Of a stretch of 58,552 nucleotides of DNA, positions 1 through 11,523 are shown in pieces. The position numbers and the translations under genes were made by a program. The notes beneath the pieces were generated by a model, which did not search any database, was not told where the DNA came from, and saw only the letters and a list, made by a program, of their open reading frames with translations. Position 1 is the stretch's first letter, and each line of letters begins with the position of its first letter. Origin of the DNA: Burkholderiaceae bacterium (GTDB lineage: Bacteria; Pseudomonadota; Gammaproteobacteria; Burkholderiales; Burkholderiaceae_E); contig JAJTYR010000021.1 of assembly GCA_021463505.1 (NCBI GenBank), positions 1 through 58,552 of the forward strand. Reading direction: 5' to 3'.

Positions 1-2
1 CG

Positions 3-98
3 ATCAACCTGGGCCCCGCTGGCCTGGGTCTGGCTGGCCGAAGCGCGTATCCTCGCAACCAGGCTGGCAGCGTAGATCATTTCGTCTACACCCTCTGA
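3..98 (+). CDS. possible C-terminal end of an unidentified gene (partial at left edge)
   Basis: An open frame enters from the left edge and stops at TGA 96-98, six bases before the greA stop on the other strand, which would make a tail-to-tail pair. Its 31 residues (ending HFVYTL) match no family I recognise. A second plus-strand frame is also open from the edge to a TAG at 73-75, so even the frame is uncertain. It is listed only because the left edge has to belong to something; treat it as a weak guess. Confidence 0.2.
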   Translation: MNLGPAGLGLAGRSAYPRNQAGSVDHFVYTL

Positions 99-103
99 GA
101 GCG

Positions 104-580
104 CTACTCGTAGCGGACATCCAGGATTTCGAGTTCGCGCACGCCGCTGGGAGCCCGCACCTCGGCGGTATCGCCCGCGCTGCGGCCGATCAGCGCGCGT
201 GCGATCGGGCTCGACACCGAGATCTTGCCGGCCCTGATGTCGGCCTCGTCGTCGCCGACGATCTGATAGCGCGCCTTCTCGCCCGACTCGAGGTCTTCCA
301 GCGTGACCGTCGCGCCGAAGACCACGCGTCCACCGGCGTCGAGCAATTCCGGGTCGATCACCTGTGCATTGGCCAGCTTGGCTTCGACTTCGGCAATGCG
401 ACCCTCGACGAAGCCCTGACGCTCGCGCGCCGCGGCGTATTCGGCATTCTCGGACAGGTCGCCGTGCGCGCGGGCCTCGGCAATGGCGTTGATCACCGCC
501 GGCCGTTCGACCGATTTCAGGCGCTGCAGTTCTTCCTTCAGCAACTCGGCGCCGCGCCGGGTGAGCGGAATGGTGGCCAT
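104..580 (-). CDS. greA: transcription elongation factor GreA
   Basis: GreA binds the RNA polymerase secondary channel and stimulates cleavage of backtracked RNA. The 158-residue product has the usual family length. Residues 1-75 form the N-terminal coiled coil, with the tip carrying the acidic pair D41 and E44 in the GDLSENAEY motif; the rest is the FKBP-like C-terminal domain. An in-frame extension upstream to 730 exists, but the protein matches the family from MATIPLT, so the ATG at 578-580 is chosen. It lies 172 bases downstream of carB on the same strand. carAB-greA linkage is common in Burkholderiales, so co-transcription is likely. Confidence 0.96.
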   Translation of the reverse strand: MATIPLTRRGAELLKEELQRLKSVERPAVINAIAEARAHGDLSENAEYAAARERQGFVEGRIAEVEAKLANAQVIDPELLDAGGRVVFGATVTLEDLESGEKARYQIVGDDEADIRAGKISVSSPIARALIGRSAGDTAEVRAPSGVRELEILDVRYE

Positions 581-752
581 CGGGTCCCTCGGGGTTTCGG
601 CGTGCGGCCGCGCGCGGGTCGCACCAAAACGACTCGGACCGCCGGGCGGCGAGGCCGGGCGGTCCGTCTGTCGGTACCACTGTAACGCAAAAGAGAGGCC
701 GCGTGCGCAGGCGCGCGCAGCGGCGTGCACCGCCCGACGCGCGCCGCTCCTG

Positions 753-3998
<3,246 letters not shown>

Positions 3999-4008
3999 GG
4001 TGCGACGC

Positions 4009-5232
4009 TCATCGAGCGGGTTGTGCGACGGCCGCGCGCGCCGCGTTCATCGACGCGATGAAGCGGTCGAACAGGTAATGGATGTCCTGCGGCCCGGGGC
4101 TGGCCTCGGGGTGCCCCTGGAAGCAGAAAGCCGTCCGGTCGGTGCGCTCGAGACCCTGGATGGAGCCGTCGAACAGCGAGACGTGCGTGACGCGCAGGTT
4201 CGCCGGCAGCGAGGCCGGATCGACTGCGAAACCGTGGTTCTGGCTGGTGATGTGCACCTGCCCGGTGTCGACGTTGCGCACCGGATGATTTGCGCCGTGG
4301 TGGCCGAACTTCATTTTCATCGTGCGCGCACCCGACGCCAGGCCGATGATCTGGTGACCCAGACAGATGCCGAAGACCGGCAGGCCGCGGTCGATCAGTT
4401 CGCGTACTGCGGCGATCGCGTAATCGCACGGCTCGGGATCGCCCGGGCCGTTGGACAGGAAGATGCCGTCGGGGTGCCGGGCAAGCGCCTCGGCCGCGCT
4501 CGCCTGCGCGGGCAGCACCATCAGTTCGCAGCCGCGGTCGGCCAGCAGCCGCAGGATGTCGCGCTTGACGCCGTAGTCGTAGACGACGACGCGCAGGCGC
4601 CGCCCCGACTGCGACACGAAGCCGGCGCCGAGCCGCCACGAGCCCTCGGTCCAGCGATACGGCTCGGGGGTCGACACGACCTTCGCGAGGTCCATGCCGG
4701 CCAACCCGGGAAACGCGCGCGCCGCCTCGATCGCCGCCTGCTCGTCGATCGCTTCCGTGGGTCGCGCAGCGGCGACCAGGCACCCGCCCTGCGCGCCGCG
4801 GTCGCGCAGCATCCGGGTGAGCCGGCGCGTGTCGATGCCGGCGATCGCCGGCACGCCCTCGCGCCGCAGGTAGTCGGCGAGCGACTCGACACTGCGCCAG
4901 TTCGAGAGCCTGCGCGGCAGGTCCTTCACGACCAGTCCGGCGGCGTGGATTTTCGCCGACTCGGCGTCTTCGGGGTTGACGCCGTAGTTGCCGATGTGCG
5001 GACAGGTCAGCGTGACGATCTGCCGGCAGTAGCTCGGGTCGGTGAGGATCTCCTGATAGCCGGTCATCGCGGTGTTGAAGACCACCTCGCCGGCCGAGCG
5101 CAACGGTGCGCCGATCGAACGCCCGCGGAACACGGTGCCGTCGGCCAGCGCCAGCACCGCCGGCGCGTACTCGGGAATGATGCCCGCGCCATCGACTGTG
5201 CGGGCGGGCTCGGCGTGTTGATCGGGCGGCAA
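4009..5232 (-). CDS. carA: carbamoyl-phosphate synthase small (glutaminase) subunit
   Basis: CarA hydrolyses glutamine and channels ammonia to CarB. The class I amidotransferase triad is visible: the nucleophile Cys in GICLGHQ and His/Glu in [10 protein letters not shown]. Family similarity begins at about [14 protein letters not shown] (near 5163). No ATG lies near this point; the frame stays open to 5550 but that extension is not family-like. The TTG at 5232 is chosen because a GGAG (5239-5242) sits six bases upstream, giving 407 residues. A GTG at 5157 is the main alternative, leaving a start a few residues shorter than usual. The N-terminus is therefore uncertain; the function is not. Confidence 0.9.
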   Translation of the reverse strand: MPPDQHAEPARTVDGAGIIPEYAPAVLALADGTVFRGRSIGAPLRSAGEVVFNTAMTGYQEILTDPSYCRQIVTLTCPHIGNYGVNPEDAESAKIHAAGLVVKDLPRRLSNWRSVESLADYLRREGVPAIAGIDTRRLTRMLRDRGAQGGCLVAAARPTEAIDEQAAIEAARAFPGLAGMDLAKVVSTPEPYRWTEGSWRLGAGFVSQSGRRLRVVVYDYGVKRDILRLLADRGCELMVLPAQASAAEALARHPDGIFLSNGPGDPEPCDYAIAAVRELIDRGLPVFGICLGHQIIGLASGARTMKMKFGHHGANHPVRNVDTGQVHITSQNHGFAVDPASLPANLRVTHVSLFDGSIQGLERTDRTAFCFQGHPEASPGPQDIHYLFDRFIASMNAARAAVAQPAR

Positions 5233-5431
5233 CGGCAACTCCAGGGGGAAGTCACCGGTGCGCCCCGCGCCGACGCACCCAGGAGCCGGAAGGTCCTGGT
5301 CGGGCCCCGGCTCGCCGGGACGCAGTCGCGGCAGCTGCGGCCGTGACCGGATGCGGTCATGACGGGACGGGGTCGGCGGAGTGTGACGGGGCAGGCAGGC
5401 GCGGACCGGTGATCGTTGGCAAAACCGTTGA
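5233..5431 (-). promoter_or_regulatory. structured carA leader (5' UTR)
   Basis: About 190 bases separate the proposed carA promoter from the proposed start. Read on the minus strand the stretch contains three small hairpins: CCCGG-CGAG-CCGGG, CCAGGA with TCCTGG (9-base loop), and GGTGCG with CGCACC (11-base loop) just before the ribosome binding site. An ATG-initiated frame starts near 5361 and runs into carA in another register. Pyrimidine or arginine control of carAB through leaders is known in other proteobacteria. Regulation here is inferred from leader length and structure only. Confidence 0.35.
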
Positions 5432-5461
5432 ATTTTAGCATCCGGCTGCCTCGACTGTCGG
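5432..5461 (-). promoter_or_regulatory. candidate carA promoter
   Basis: On the minus strand there is a TAAAAT -10 box (5432-5437) and a CCGACA -35 box (5456-5461, four of six consensus bases) with an 18-base spacer. It is an AT-rich island in otherwise GC-rich DNA, and transcription would start near 5425. Confidence 0.45.
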
Positions 5462-5551
5462 CGACGGGCACGCCGCGCGAAGGCATCCGCAGTCGCGAAT
5501 CCGTGCGCGAACCCCGATGCCCGCGCCTTCGGCAATGGTTTTCCCGACAAA

Positions 5552-6013
5552 TCAACGAGATGCGCGAGTCTGGCGGGACCCGCGCGGCCGGCAGGCGTTC
5601 TCGCGCCAGCCCTGAAGTCTCCCGGTCTCGCCCTGCCGCGGCTGCCACTTCATCAGCCGTCTCCCGATCACCCCGGCCAACGCGCCGACGAACGCGAGCC
5701 CCGCGGACGTGTGCAGGCTCGAAAACACCCAGCTGGTCGCGCTGGACAGGTAGACGTGACGCAGCAACTGACGCGGGGTGGCGCCGGGCATCCTGGCGTT
5801 TGCGGGCGCGCTGGGGCTCACCTCCCGCACGCCCTGGTAGACGTCGAAGAACACGATGAAGAACACCAGCGTGACGTCGCGAACCGCGGTGTGGCGCTAC
5901 GACGGATCGTCGCGTGACACGAAGGGGCAGGTGATGCCCTCCAGGGCGAGCGCGGGCGCCGAAGCGCCGGGCGTGCCCGCCGCAACCGCCTCGCCGTGAT
6001 GGCCGCCAGTCAC
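5552..6013 (-). pseudogene. remnant: ABC importer ATPase N-terminus fused to permease C-terminus (TauB/TauC-like)
   Basis: One reading frame carries parts of two genes. Beginning at a GTG (6013) that overlaps the preceding stop as GTGA, it reads ALALEGITCPFVSRDDPS, the start of a nitrate/sulfonate/taurine-type ABC ATPase. An in-frame TAG follows (5897-5899), then RHTAVRDVTL, the natural continuation of that ATPase. The frame then passes directly into FFIVFFDVYQGVREV, a TauC/SsuC-type permease segment, with RQLLRHVYLSSATSWVFSSL after it. A further deletion appears to join GLAFVGA to the terminal RRLMKWQP region. The Walker motifs and most membrane helices are gone, so this is a non-functional relic. 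Family recognition is from motif memory. Confidence 0.7.
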
Positions 6014-6198
6014 CGGACCTTCGCCAGCGCCTTGCGGGTGAATTCGTTCGTGCAGGTGCGCGAGAGGTCGATCTGGTCGGGCTTCACCTTCGGGTCGAAG
6101 CTCGCCATCGCCTTCAGCGCGGTCTTCGCGCCGGCAGCGAGCGGCAGCACGGCCGCGACGATGCCGCCCAGGGCGGCGGTCAGGATGCGTCCGCGCAT
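6010..6198 (-). pseudogene. remnant: ABC importer periplasmic binding protein reduced to signal peptide plus C-terminal tail
   Basis: A 62-residue frame starts at ATG 6198 with a good ribosome binding site (GAGGAG eight bases upstream). Residues 1-24 are a signal peptide (MRGRILTAALGG...LPLAAGA). They are followed at once by about 38 residues that resemble the C-terminal end of TauA/SsuA-type binding proteins (DLSRTCTNEFTRKALAKVR); the roughly 250-residue ligand-binding core is missing. It precedes the ATPase-permease remnant with a four-base overlap, preserving the original operon order binding protein-ATPase-permease. A small secreted protein is possible, but decay by internal deletion fits all three pieces better. 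Confidence 0.6.
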
Positions 6199-6247
6199 GT
6201 CGGTGTCTCCTCGTGTCGATCGGTCCGGCGGGCCCCGGCCCAGGAGG

Positions 6248-6347
6248 GTGAGCCCACAAGAAGTGCGCACTCGGCATTGCGGAGGCTCGCCGTGGCCCCG
6301 CCACGGCTGCGCTTTGCGCCTTGATTGTGCGCTTCTTGTGGGCTCAC
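6248..6347. repeat. 100-bp imperfect inverted repeat, MITE- or terminator-like
   Basis: The left arm 6248-6270 and right arm 6327-6347 are inverted copies: 16 perfect bases (GTGAGCCCACAAGAAG), then CGCAC after a two-base insertion in the left arm. Inside lies a second hairpin, CCGTGG-CCCCG-CCACGG (around 6290-6306). The element sits between the CoA-transferase stop and the binding-protein remnant. No target-site duplication is obvious. Confidence 0.6.
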
Positions 6348-6433
6348 GCGGAGACGATCGCAGTGTGAACAGGCCCTGACCGAAGCGCACGACCCGCGGC
6401 AGTGCCGAGAACCCGATCGGACGACGCCTTCGA

Positions 6434-7675
6434 TCAGACGACGCCCCCGGCATGCAACGCGGCGATTGCCGCGGCGTCGTAGCCGAGTTCGGCCAGTACC
6501 TCGCCGGTGTGCTCGCCGAGTGTCGGGCCGACCCAGCGCGTGGCCCCCGGGGTCCGCGACAGCTTCGGCACGACGGCAGGTACCGCGAGCGGCGTGCCGT
6601 CGGGCAGGCGCACCTGCTCGACCATCGCGCGCGCGACGTACTGCGGGTCGGCCACCATGTCGGCGACGCTGTAGATCCGCCCGCTCGGCACCTCGGCCCG
6701 GTCCATTGTCTCGAGCCCCTGCCCGAGCGTGTGCGTCGAGGTCCACGCGGCGATCGCGTCGTCGATTCGCTGCGCCTGGGCGGCGCGGCCCGCGTTGTCG
6801 ACGAGCGCCGGGTCGCAGGCCAGGTCATCGCGCCCGATCGCGCGCATCAGCCGCTTGAAGATCGAGTCGCCGTTGCCGCCGATCACGATGTGCCGGCCGT
6901 CGGCGGTCGGATAGGTGTTCGAAGGCACGATGCCGGTCAGGCTGGTGCCGGTGCGTTCGCGCACGATGCCGTAGCGATCGTATTCGGGCAGCGCGCTCTC
7001 CATCATGTTGAACACCGCCTCGTAGAGCGCCACGTCCACCACCTGGCCCTTGCCGCTCTCGCGCCGGCGGTGCAGCGCCATCAGCGCCCCGATCACGCCG
7101 TGCAGTGCGGCCAGCGAATCACCGATCGACAGGTTCATCCGCACCGGCGGGCGATCGGGGAAACCGGTCACGTGGCGCATCCCGCCCATCGACTCCGCGA
7201 TCGCGCCGAAGCCGGGGCGGTCGCGGTAGGGCCCGGTCTGCCCGTATCCGGACAGGCGCACCATCACCAGACCGGGGTTGTCGCACGCCAGCACGTCGTA
7301 GCCGAGCCCCCACTTCTCGAGCGCCCCCGGCCGGAAGTTCTCGATCACGACGTCGCTGCGCGCCGCCAGTTCGCGCGCGATGCGCTGGCCCTCGGCCACG
7401 CGCAGGTCGAGCGTGATCGAGCGCTTGTTGCGCCCCTGCACGTACCACCACAGCGAGGTGCCCGACGGATCGTCGGGATGCAGCTTGCGCCACTTGCGCA
7501 GCGGATCACCCCCGTCGTGACCATCGCGCGCCGGCGGCTCGACCTTGATCACGTCGGCACCGAACTCGGCCATCATGCGCCCGGCGAACGGGCCCGCGAT
7601 CAACTGGCCGAGTTCGAGCACGCGCAGGCCCACCAGCGGGCCCTGCGCGACGCTGACGGACCGATCCTCGCTCAT
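6434..7675 (-). CDS. CaiB/BaiF-family CoA transferase
   Basis: This is a class III CoA transferase that would move CoA between carboxylic acids through an aspartyl-CoA anhydride. The 413 residues are a normal length. It has the N-terminal [30 protein letters not shown] motif region, the ITLDLR segment and the IENFRPG motif. D186 in SIGDSLAA is the probable catalytic aspartate. The gene starts inside the recR stop (ATGA, four-base overlap), so it is translationally coupled to recR. Substrates cannot be told from sequence; annotation as formyl-CoA, carnitine or succinyl-CoA transferase would be over-specific. Confidence 0.9.
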   Translation of the reverse strand: MSEDRSVSVAQGPLVGLRVLELGQLIAGPFAGRMMAEFGADVIKVEPPARDGHDGGDPLRKWRKLHPDDPSGTSLWWYVQGRNKRSITLDLRVAEGQRIARELAARSDVVIENFRPGALEKWGLGYDVLACDNPGLVMVRLSGYGQTGPYRDRPGFGAIAESMGGMRHVTGFPDRPPVRMNLSIGDSLAALHGVIGALMALHRRRESGKGQVVDVALYEAVFNMMESALPEYDRYGIVRERTGTSLTGIVPSNTYPTADGRHIVIGGNGDSIFKRLMRAIGRDDLACDPALVDNAGRAAQAQRIDDAIAAWTSTHTLGQGLETMDRAEVPSGRIYSVADMVADPQYVARAMVEQVRLPDGTPLAVPAVVPKLSRTPGATRWVGPTLGEHTGEVLAELGYDAAAIAALHAGGVV

Positions 7676-8352
7676 CGGCTGCCGCCTGGGTCTTCACGGC
7701 CCTCGTGATCCGCACGCGCGCCGGATCGATCGGTCCGATCGCCGGCGACCGCCTCGCTGACCGCGCGGCGATCGCGCAGGGCCTGCGCGATCGTGCTCGG
7801 ATCGACGTATTCGAGCTCGCTGCCCACCGGGACGCCGCGCGCGAGCCGCGTCACCTTCAGGCCGCGCGCGCGCATCATCTCGCCGATGTAGTGGGCGGTC
7901 GCCTCGCCTTCCTGCGTAAAGTTGGTCGCCAGGATCACTTCGCGCAACGCCGGATCGGCGGCGCGCGCGAGCAGCCGGTCCAGACCGATCTGCTTCGGCC
8001 CGACGCCATCGAGCGGCGACAGCCGCCCCATCAGCACGAAGTACATCCCGCGGTAGCTCAGCGTCTGCTCGATCGTCAGCTGATCGGCGGGCGTCTCGAC
8101 CACGCACAACAGCGAGGCGTCACGCCGCGGCGACGAACAGGTTTCACAGACCTCCAGTTCGGTGAAGGTGTTGCAGCGCGCGCAGTGACGCACCCGCGCC
8201 GCCGCATCCGCGAGCGCCTGCGCGAGCCGTGCAGCCCCCTCGCGATCGCGCTGCAGCAGGTGGTAGGCGAAGCGCTGGGCCGACTTCGCTCCGACGCCGG
8301 GCAGGCGCCTGAGCGCGGCGGTGAGCGCCTCCAGCGGCGCCGGCGCCTTCAT
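7672..8352 (-). CDS. recR: recombination mediator RecR
   Basis: RecR acts with RecF/RecO to load RecA at gaps. In order: a helix-hairpin-helix ([20 protein letters not shown], 15-34), a C4 zinc finger (C57, C60, C69, C72) and a Toprim domain from about residue 80. At 226 residues it is about 25 longer than usual. The extra charged tail (from about AVAGDRTD onward) reaches the start codon of the CoA-transferase gene. The dnaX-ybaB-recR order is classic; here recR is separated from ybaB by 414 bases that hold an inverted-repeat element. Confidence 0.95.
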   Translation of the reverse strand: MKAPAPLEALTAALRRLPGVGAKSAQRFAYHLLQRDREGAARLAQALADAAARVRHCARCNTFTELEVCETCSSPRRDASLLCVVETPADQLTIEQTLSYRGMYFVLMGRLSPLDGVGPKQIGLDRLLARAADPALREVILATNFTQEGEATAHYIGEMMRARGLKVTRLARGVPVGSELEYVDPSTIAQALRDRRAVSEAVAGDRTDRSGARADHEGREDPGGSR

Positions 8353-8375
8353 CCCGCGCGCTCCGTTGGCGCGTG

Positions 8376-8613
8376 CAAAGGCGCGGGCCGGGCGCCGCGG
8401 GCGCGCCGGGTGCTTGCCCCCGCTTCGCGGGGGTGCCCTGCGATGCTCGCATCACCGGCTGGCGCGGCGAAACTCGCTGCGCTCGCTGCGCGAGCTCCGC
8501 TCAAACAGGTCGCCGCGAGAATGATCGACGATGCGCGCTGCGCGCGCCGCCGGTGCTGCTGCGCTTCTCGGCTGCGCACAAGGCGCGCCCGCGGCGCCCG
8601 GCCCGCGCCTTTG
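8376..8613. repeat. 238-bp element bounded by perfect 32-bp inverted repeats
   Basis: The arms 8376-8407 and 8582-8613 are exact reverse complements over 32 bases (left arm begins CAAAGGCGCGGG). The 174-base interior contains a CCCCCG-CTT-CGCGGGGG-type hairpin near 8420 and the palindromic stretch ctcgctgcg-ctcgctgcgcgag near 8474-8492. It encodes nothing convincing. It lies between ybaB and recR and interrupts an otherwise tight operon. Similar REP-like, RNA-folding elements are scattered through many GC-rich proteobacterial genomes. Whether it is mobile or regulatory is unknown. Confidence 0.7.
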
Positions 8614-8681
8614 TCGATACCGTCGTGGCGTCCGTGAGCAAGAGCCCCGCCTTCGGTCCGAGCACCACCAACGTTTCCAGA

Positions 8682-8718
8682 GCGGCAGCCGGCGGCGATC
8701 CGGGGCGCCGGCTGCCGC
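8682..8718 (-). terminator. strong hairpin downstream of ybaB
   Basis: A perfect 13-base stem (8682-8694 with 8706-8718) and 11-base loop lie about 50 bases after the ybaB stop. No T-run follows, so it is either a Rho-assisted 3' end or an RNA-stabilising hairpin. Confidence 0.4.
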
Positions 8719-8766
8719 GGCCGCAGGCGCGAACGCATGCGGAGTTCCATCGCCGACGACGCTCGG

Positions 8767-9093
8767 CTAGAACGGCATCTTGAAGCCGGGTGGCAACGGC
8801 AGGCCGGCGGTGACCGAACCCATCTTCTCGGCGGCCGTCTGCTCGGCCTTGCGCAGCGCGTCGTTCATCGCCGCGACGATCAGGTCCTCGAGCATGTCCT
8901 TGTCGTCGGCGAGCAGGCCCGGATCGATCGCGATGCGCTTGACGTCGTTGCGGCAGGTGATCGTCACCTTGACCAGGCCAGCGCCGGACTGCCCCTCGAC
9001 CTCGACCTGGCCGAGCTGCTCCTGCATCTTCTTCATGTTCTCCTGCATCTGCTGGGCCTGCTTCATCAGACCCGCGAGCTGCTGCTTCATCAT
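8767..9093 (-). CDS. ybaB: nucleoid-associated protein YbaB/EbfC
   Basis: A small DNA-binding protein of 108 residues, a full-length match to the YbaB/EbfC family. It has a Met/Gln-rich N-terminal helix (residues 1-28, [17 protein letters not shown]), the central [19 protein letters not shown] strand region and the C-terminal [10 protein letters not shown] tail. Its ATG overlaps the dnaX stop as ATGA, so it is translationally coupled to dnaX, the usual arrangement. Confidence 0.95.
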   Translation of the reverse strand: MMKQQLAGLMKQAQQMQENMKKMQEQLGQVEVEGQSGAGLVKVTITCRNDVKRIAIDPGLLADDKDMLEDLIVAAMNDALRKAEQTAAEKMGSVTAGLPLPPGFKMPF

Positions 9094-10733
9094 GCGTCGT
9101 CTCCAGAAATGGCATCGCGGCGCTCGATCGGCCGCACCGAACCGGGCACGATCGACCCGTCGAAATCCTCGATCAGCGTGCGCACGAACGGATCGGCGTC
9201 GATCGCCGCCTGCGCCTGCACCTGGCGCTCGACACGCCCGCGCGCCGATGCCGCCGCGACGGTGTCCTGCCCGACGCGGCCGACCTCGACGTCGAGGCGT
9301 ACCGGCGCGCCGAAGTGCGCGCCCAGCGCTGCGCGCACGCGCTTCACCGTGCCCGGTTCAGCCAGTGCACGGATGGGCACGCGCAGCCGGAACCGCAGCC
9401 CGTCGACCTCGATCAGTTCGCTCTGGTGCATGAACTGCTGCACCAGACCGGCCACCTGCAGCCGCGCCGCGAGACCGGGCCAGTCGCCGTCGAACCGCAT
9501 GACCGATGTGCGACCGGCCGGCGCGGCGGAGGACGAAGCGCCGCCGGCGTCCGCGCGCGGCGCCTGCCCGGGGCGTGCCGACCCGGAACGCGCCGCCTCG
9601 GGACAGCCCTGCGCCGGGCCCGCCGACGACGAACGAGCGGCGCCCGCCGAACCGCCGACGTCGGGGCCGAATGCGAGCAGGCGCAGCAACACCATCGTGA
9701 AGCCGGCGTGCGCATCGGGCGCCAGCGGCAGGTCGCGTGCACCGTGGATCACGATCTGGTACCAGACCTGCAGGTCCTCGGGGGCGATCGCCGCAGCGAG
9801 CCGCTGCAGGGTCTCGGGATTTCCGGCGTCGGCGATCGCACCGACCTGGGCCAACGCGATCCGCTGCAGCAGCGCGGCAAGGTCGGCCAGCATGCGCTCG
9901 AACGGCGCATTGCCGGCGAGCATGTCGTCGGCCAGCGCCACCAGCAGGCGGCCGTCGCGGGCGACCAGCGCGTCGAGAATACCCACCAGCCAGGCCGCAT
10001 CGACGACGCCGAGCATCTCGCGCACCGCCGGTTCGCGCACCTCGCCGCCGCCGCAGGCGATCGCCTGGTCGAGCAGCGACAGCGCGTCGCGCATGCTGCC
10101 GGCGGCCGCGCGCCCGATGCGATCGAGCGCACCGCGGTCGAACGCGACGCCCTCGGCCGACAGCACGCTGGCCAGGTGTTCAGCCACCGCGGCCGGCGAC
10201 ATGTTCCTCAGGTTGAACTGCAGGCAGCGCGACAGCACGGTGACCGGCACGCGCTGCGGATCGGTGGTCGCGAGCACGAAGACGACGTGCGGCGGCGGTT
10301 CCTCGAGCGTCTTGAGCATCGCGTTGAACGCGTGCGCCGACAACATGTGGACCTCGTCGATCACGTAGACCTTGTAGCGGCCGGCGGTGGGCGCGTAGAC
10401 CGCGTTCTCGAGCAACTGGGTCATCTCGTCGACACCGCGGTTCGAGGCGGCGTCGAGCTCGATGCAGTCGACGAAGCGCCCGGCATCGATCCCGGTGCAG
10501 GCTGCGCAGCGACCGCAGGGCCGCGCGCTCACACCGGTCTCGCAGTTCAGCGCCTTGGCCAGGATGCGTGCGACCGTGGTCTTGCCGACGCCGCGCGTGC
10601 CGGTGAACAGGTAGGCGTGGTGCAGGCGCCCCGTCTGCAGCGCGTGCGACAGCGCGCGCACGACGTGGTCCTGCCCGACCAGCGACTCGAAGTCGCGCGG
10701 CCGCCACTTGCGGGCGAGCACCTGATGGGTCAT
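9090..10733 (-). CDS. dnaX: DNA polymerase III subunit tau (gamma/tau)
   Basis: The clamp-loader motor subunit. It is 547 residues from ATG 10733. The start [15 protein letters not shown] is the conserved N-terminus; the open frame upstream crosses the SRP RNA and is not coding. The P-loop GTRGVGKT is at 45-52, zinc-binding cysteines are C64, C73, C76 and C79, and the Walker B is DEVHMLS. The C-terminal third is Ala/Gly-rich linker plus a domain that would bind DnaE or DnaB. Whether a shorter gamma form arises by frameshift cannot be told; I saw no obvious A-rich slippery site. Confidence 0.95.
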   Translation of the reverse strand: MTHQVLARKWRPRDFESLVGQDHVVRALSHALQTGRLHHAYLFTGTRGVGKTTVARILAKALNCETGVSARPCGRCAACTGIDAGRFVDCIELDAASNRGVDEMTQLLENAVYAPTAGRYKVYVIDEVHMLSAHAFNAMLKTLEEPPPHVVFVLATTDPQRVPVTVLSRCLQFNLRNMSPAAVAEHLASVLSAEGVAFDRGALDRIGRAAAGSMRDALSLLDQAIACGGGEVREPAVREMLGVVDAAWLVGILDALVARDGRLLVALADDMLAGNAPFERMLADLAALLQRIALAQVGAIADAGNPETLQRLAAAIAPEDLQVWYQIVIHGARDLPLAPDAHAGFTMVLLRLLAFGPDVGGSAGAARSSSAGPAQGCPEAARSGSARPGQAPRADAGGASSSAAPAGRTSVMRFDGDWPGLAARLQVAGLVQQFMHQSELIEVDGLRFRLRVPIRALAEPGTVKRVRAALGAHFGAPVRLDVEVGRVGQDTVAAASARGRVERQVQAQAAIDADPFVRTLIEDFDGSIVPGSVRPIERRDAISGDDA

Positions 10734-10771
10734 GGCAGCGGCAACCGGCGCGACGAACGGGTGGGACGGGT

Positions 10772-10870
10772 GGGCGAGCCGGAACCCCGGCACGCACGGG
10801 GAGTGGCTGTGGCTGCTTCCTTCCGGACCTGACCAGGTTGACCACGCCGCACTGCGGGGAGGCCCGCCCG
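10772..10870 (-). ncRNA. ffs: signal recognition particle RNA (4.5S, small bacterial type)
   Basis: The minus strand carries the universal SRP core GGTCAGGTCCGGAAGGAAGC (around 10811-10835), which forms the Ffh-binding hairpin with symmetric and asymmetric loops. The flanks pair: GGGCGGGCC and CCCC near the 5' end with GGGG and GGCTCGCCC at the 3' end, giving a roughly 99-nt rod. A TAGAAT -10 box lies just upstream. It is encoded 38 bases upstream of the dnaX start on the same strand. The ends are set by pairing and are approximate. Confidence 0.93.
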
Positions 10871-10875
10871 CGGCG

Positions 10876-10881
10876 ATTCTA
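10876..10881 (-). promoter_or_regulatory. -10 box of the SRP RNA promoter
   Basis: TAGAAT on the minus strand is followed six bases later by the predicted first base of the SRP RNA, the right spacing for a start site. The -35 region is poor. Confidence 0.45.
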
Positions 10882-10961
10882 TCAGCCGCTCGCGCGGGGC
10901 CCGCCGCCGGGGTTCGATGGGCCGGGTCTATGCTATGTTTGTCGCAATCCCGGGAGCAGAA

Positions 10962-11282
10962 ATGACCATCAAGCACGTCTCCGATGCCACGTTCGAACAG
11001 GATGTCCTGAAGGCCGACGCGCCGGTGCTCGTCGATTACTGGGCCGAGTGGTGTGGCCCGTGCAAGATGATCGCGCCGATCCTCGACGAGATCTCGCGCG
11101 ATTACGCCGGCAAGCTGCAGGTCGTGAAGGTCAACGTCGACGACAACCAGTCGGTGCCGGCGAAGTACGGCATTCGGGGCATCCCCACGCTGATGCTGTT
11201 TCGCAACGGCGCGGTGGTCGACACCAAGGTCGGCGCGCTCTCCAAGTCGCAACTGACGCTGTTTCTGGACAGCCATCTCTGA
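10962..11282 (+). CDS. trxA: thioredoxin 1
   Basis: A general protein-disulfide reductase. The product is 106 residues with the canonical WCGPC site (C31, C34), the preceding VDYWAEW and the cis-proline loop [14 protein letters not shown] 10962 is preceded by GGGAG at a good distance; an in-frame extension to 10917 is ignored. It is divergent from the SRP RNA/dnaX unit and followed by rho, as in many proteobacteria. Confidence 0.97.
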   Translation: MTIKHVSDATFEQDVLKADAPVLVDYWAEWCGPCKMIAPILDEISRDYAGKLQVVKVNVDDNQSVPAKYGIRGIPTLMLFRNGAVVDTKVGALSKSQLTLFLDSHL

Positions 11283-11523
11283 TTCGTTGTAAGCTTCCAG
11301 CCGCCCGGAGGTTCGCGCAGTCGTTCCGTACGCGCCTTCCGGCTCCCGGCGGCTGACGCCGGGGCGGGTTCCGGCGACTCATCCGTCGATCCGGAGCCTC
11401 GCCCCAGCCGTCCACGGGCTGCATCCGCCCGCACCCCGATCCGAACTTCCAGCGGCCTGCCAGCCGCGCCCCTGGTTTCCGTCCATTCATTCCCGGCAAA
11501 GTCCCCGCGGGGAGAACCACCCG
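11283..11523 (+). promoter_or_regulatory. rho leader region
   Basis: The 241 bases between trxA and rho hold no convincing gene. The second half (about 11400-11510) is C-rich and relatively G-poor (for example the stretch ccgtccattcattcc), as in Rho-loading sites. rho is autoregulated by Rho-dependent attenuation in its leader in E. coli, so the same is proposed here. This is inference from composition and position. Confidence 0.35.

Noticed and set aside
5064-5648. A 194-residue minus-strand frame spanning the carA leader
   Set aside because: It overlaps carA out of frame and has low-complexity, Arg-rich composition. At most its ATG near 5361 could start a leader peptide, which I could not support.
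8321-8770. Small Arg-rich frames over the inverted-repeat element (for example 8373-8783)
   Set aside because: They read through the folded repeat, have no ribosome binding site and resemble the spurious proteins typical of translated REP-like repeats.
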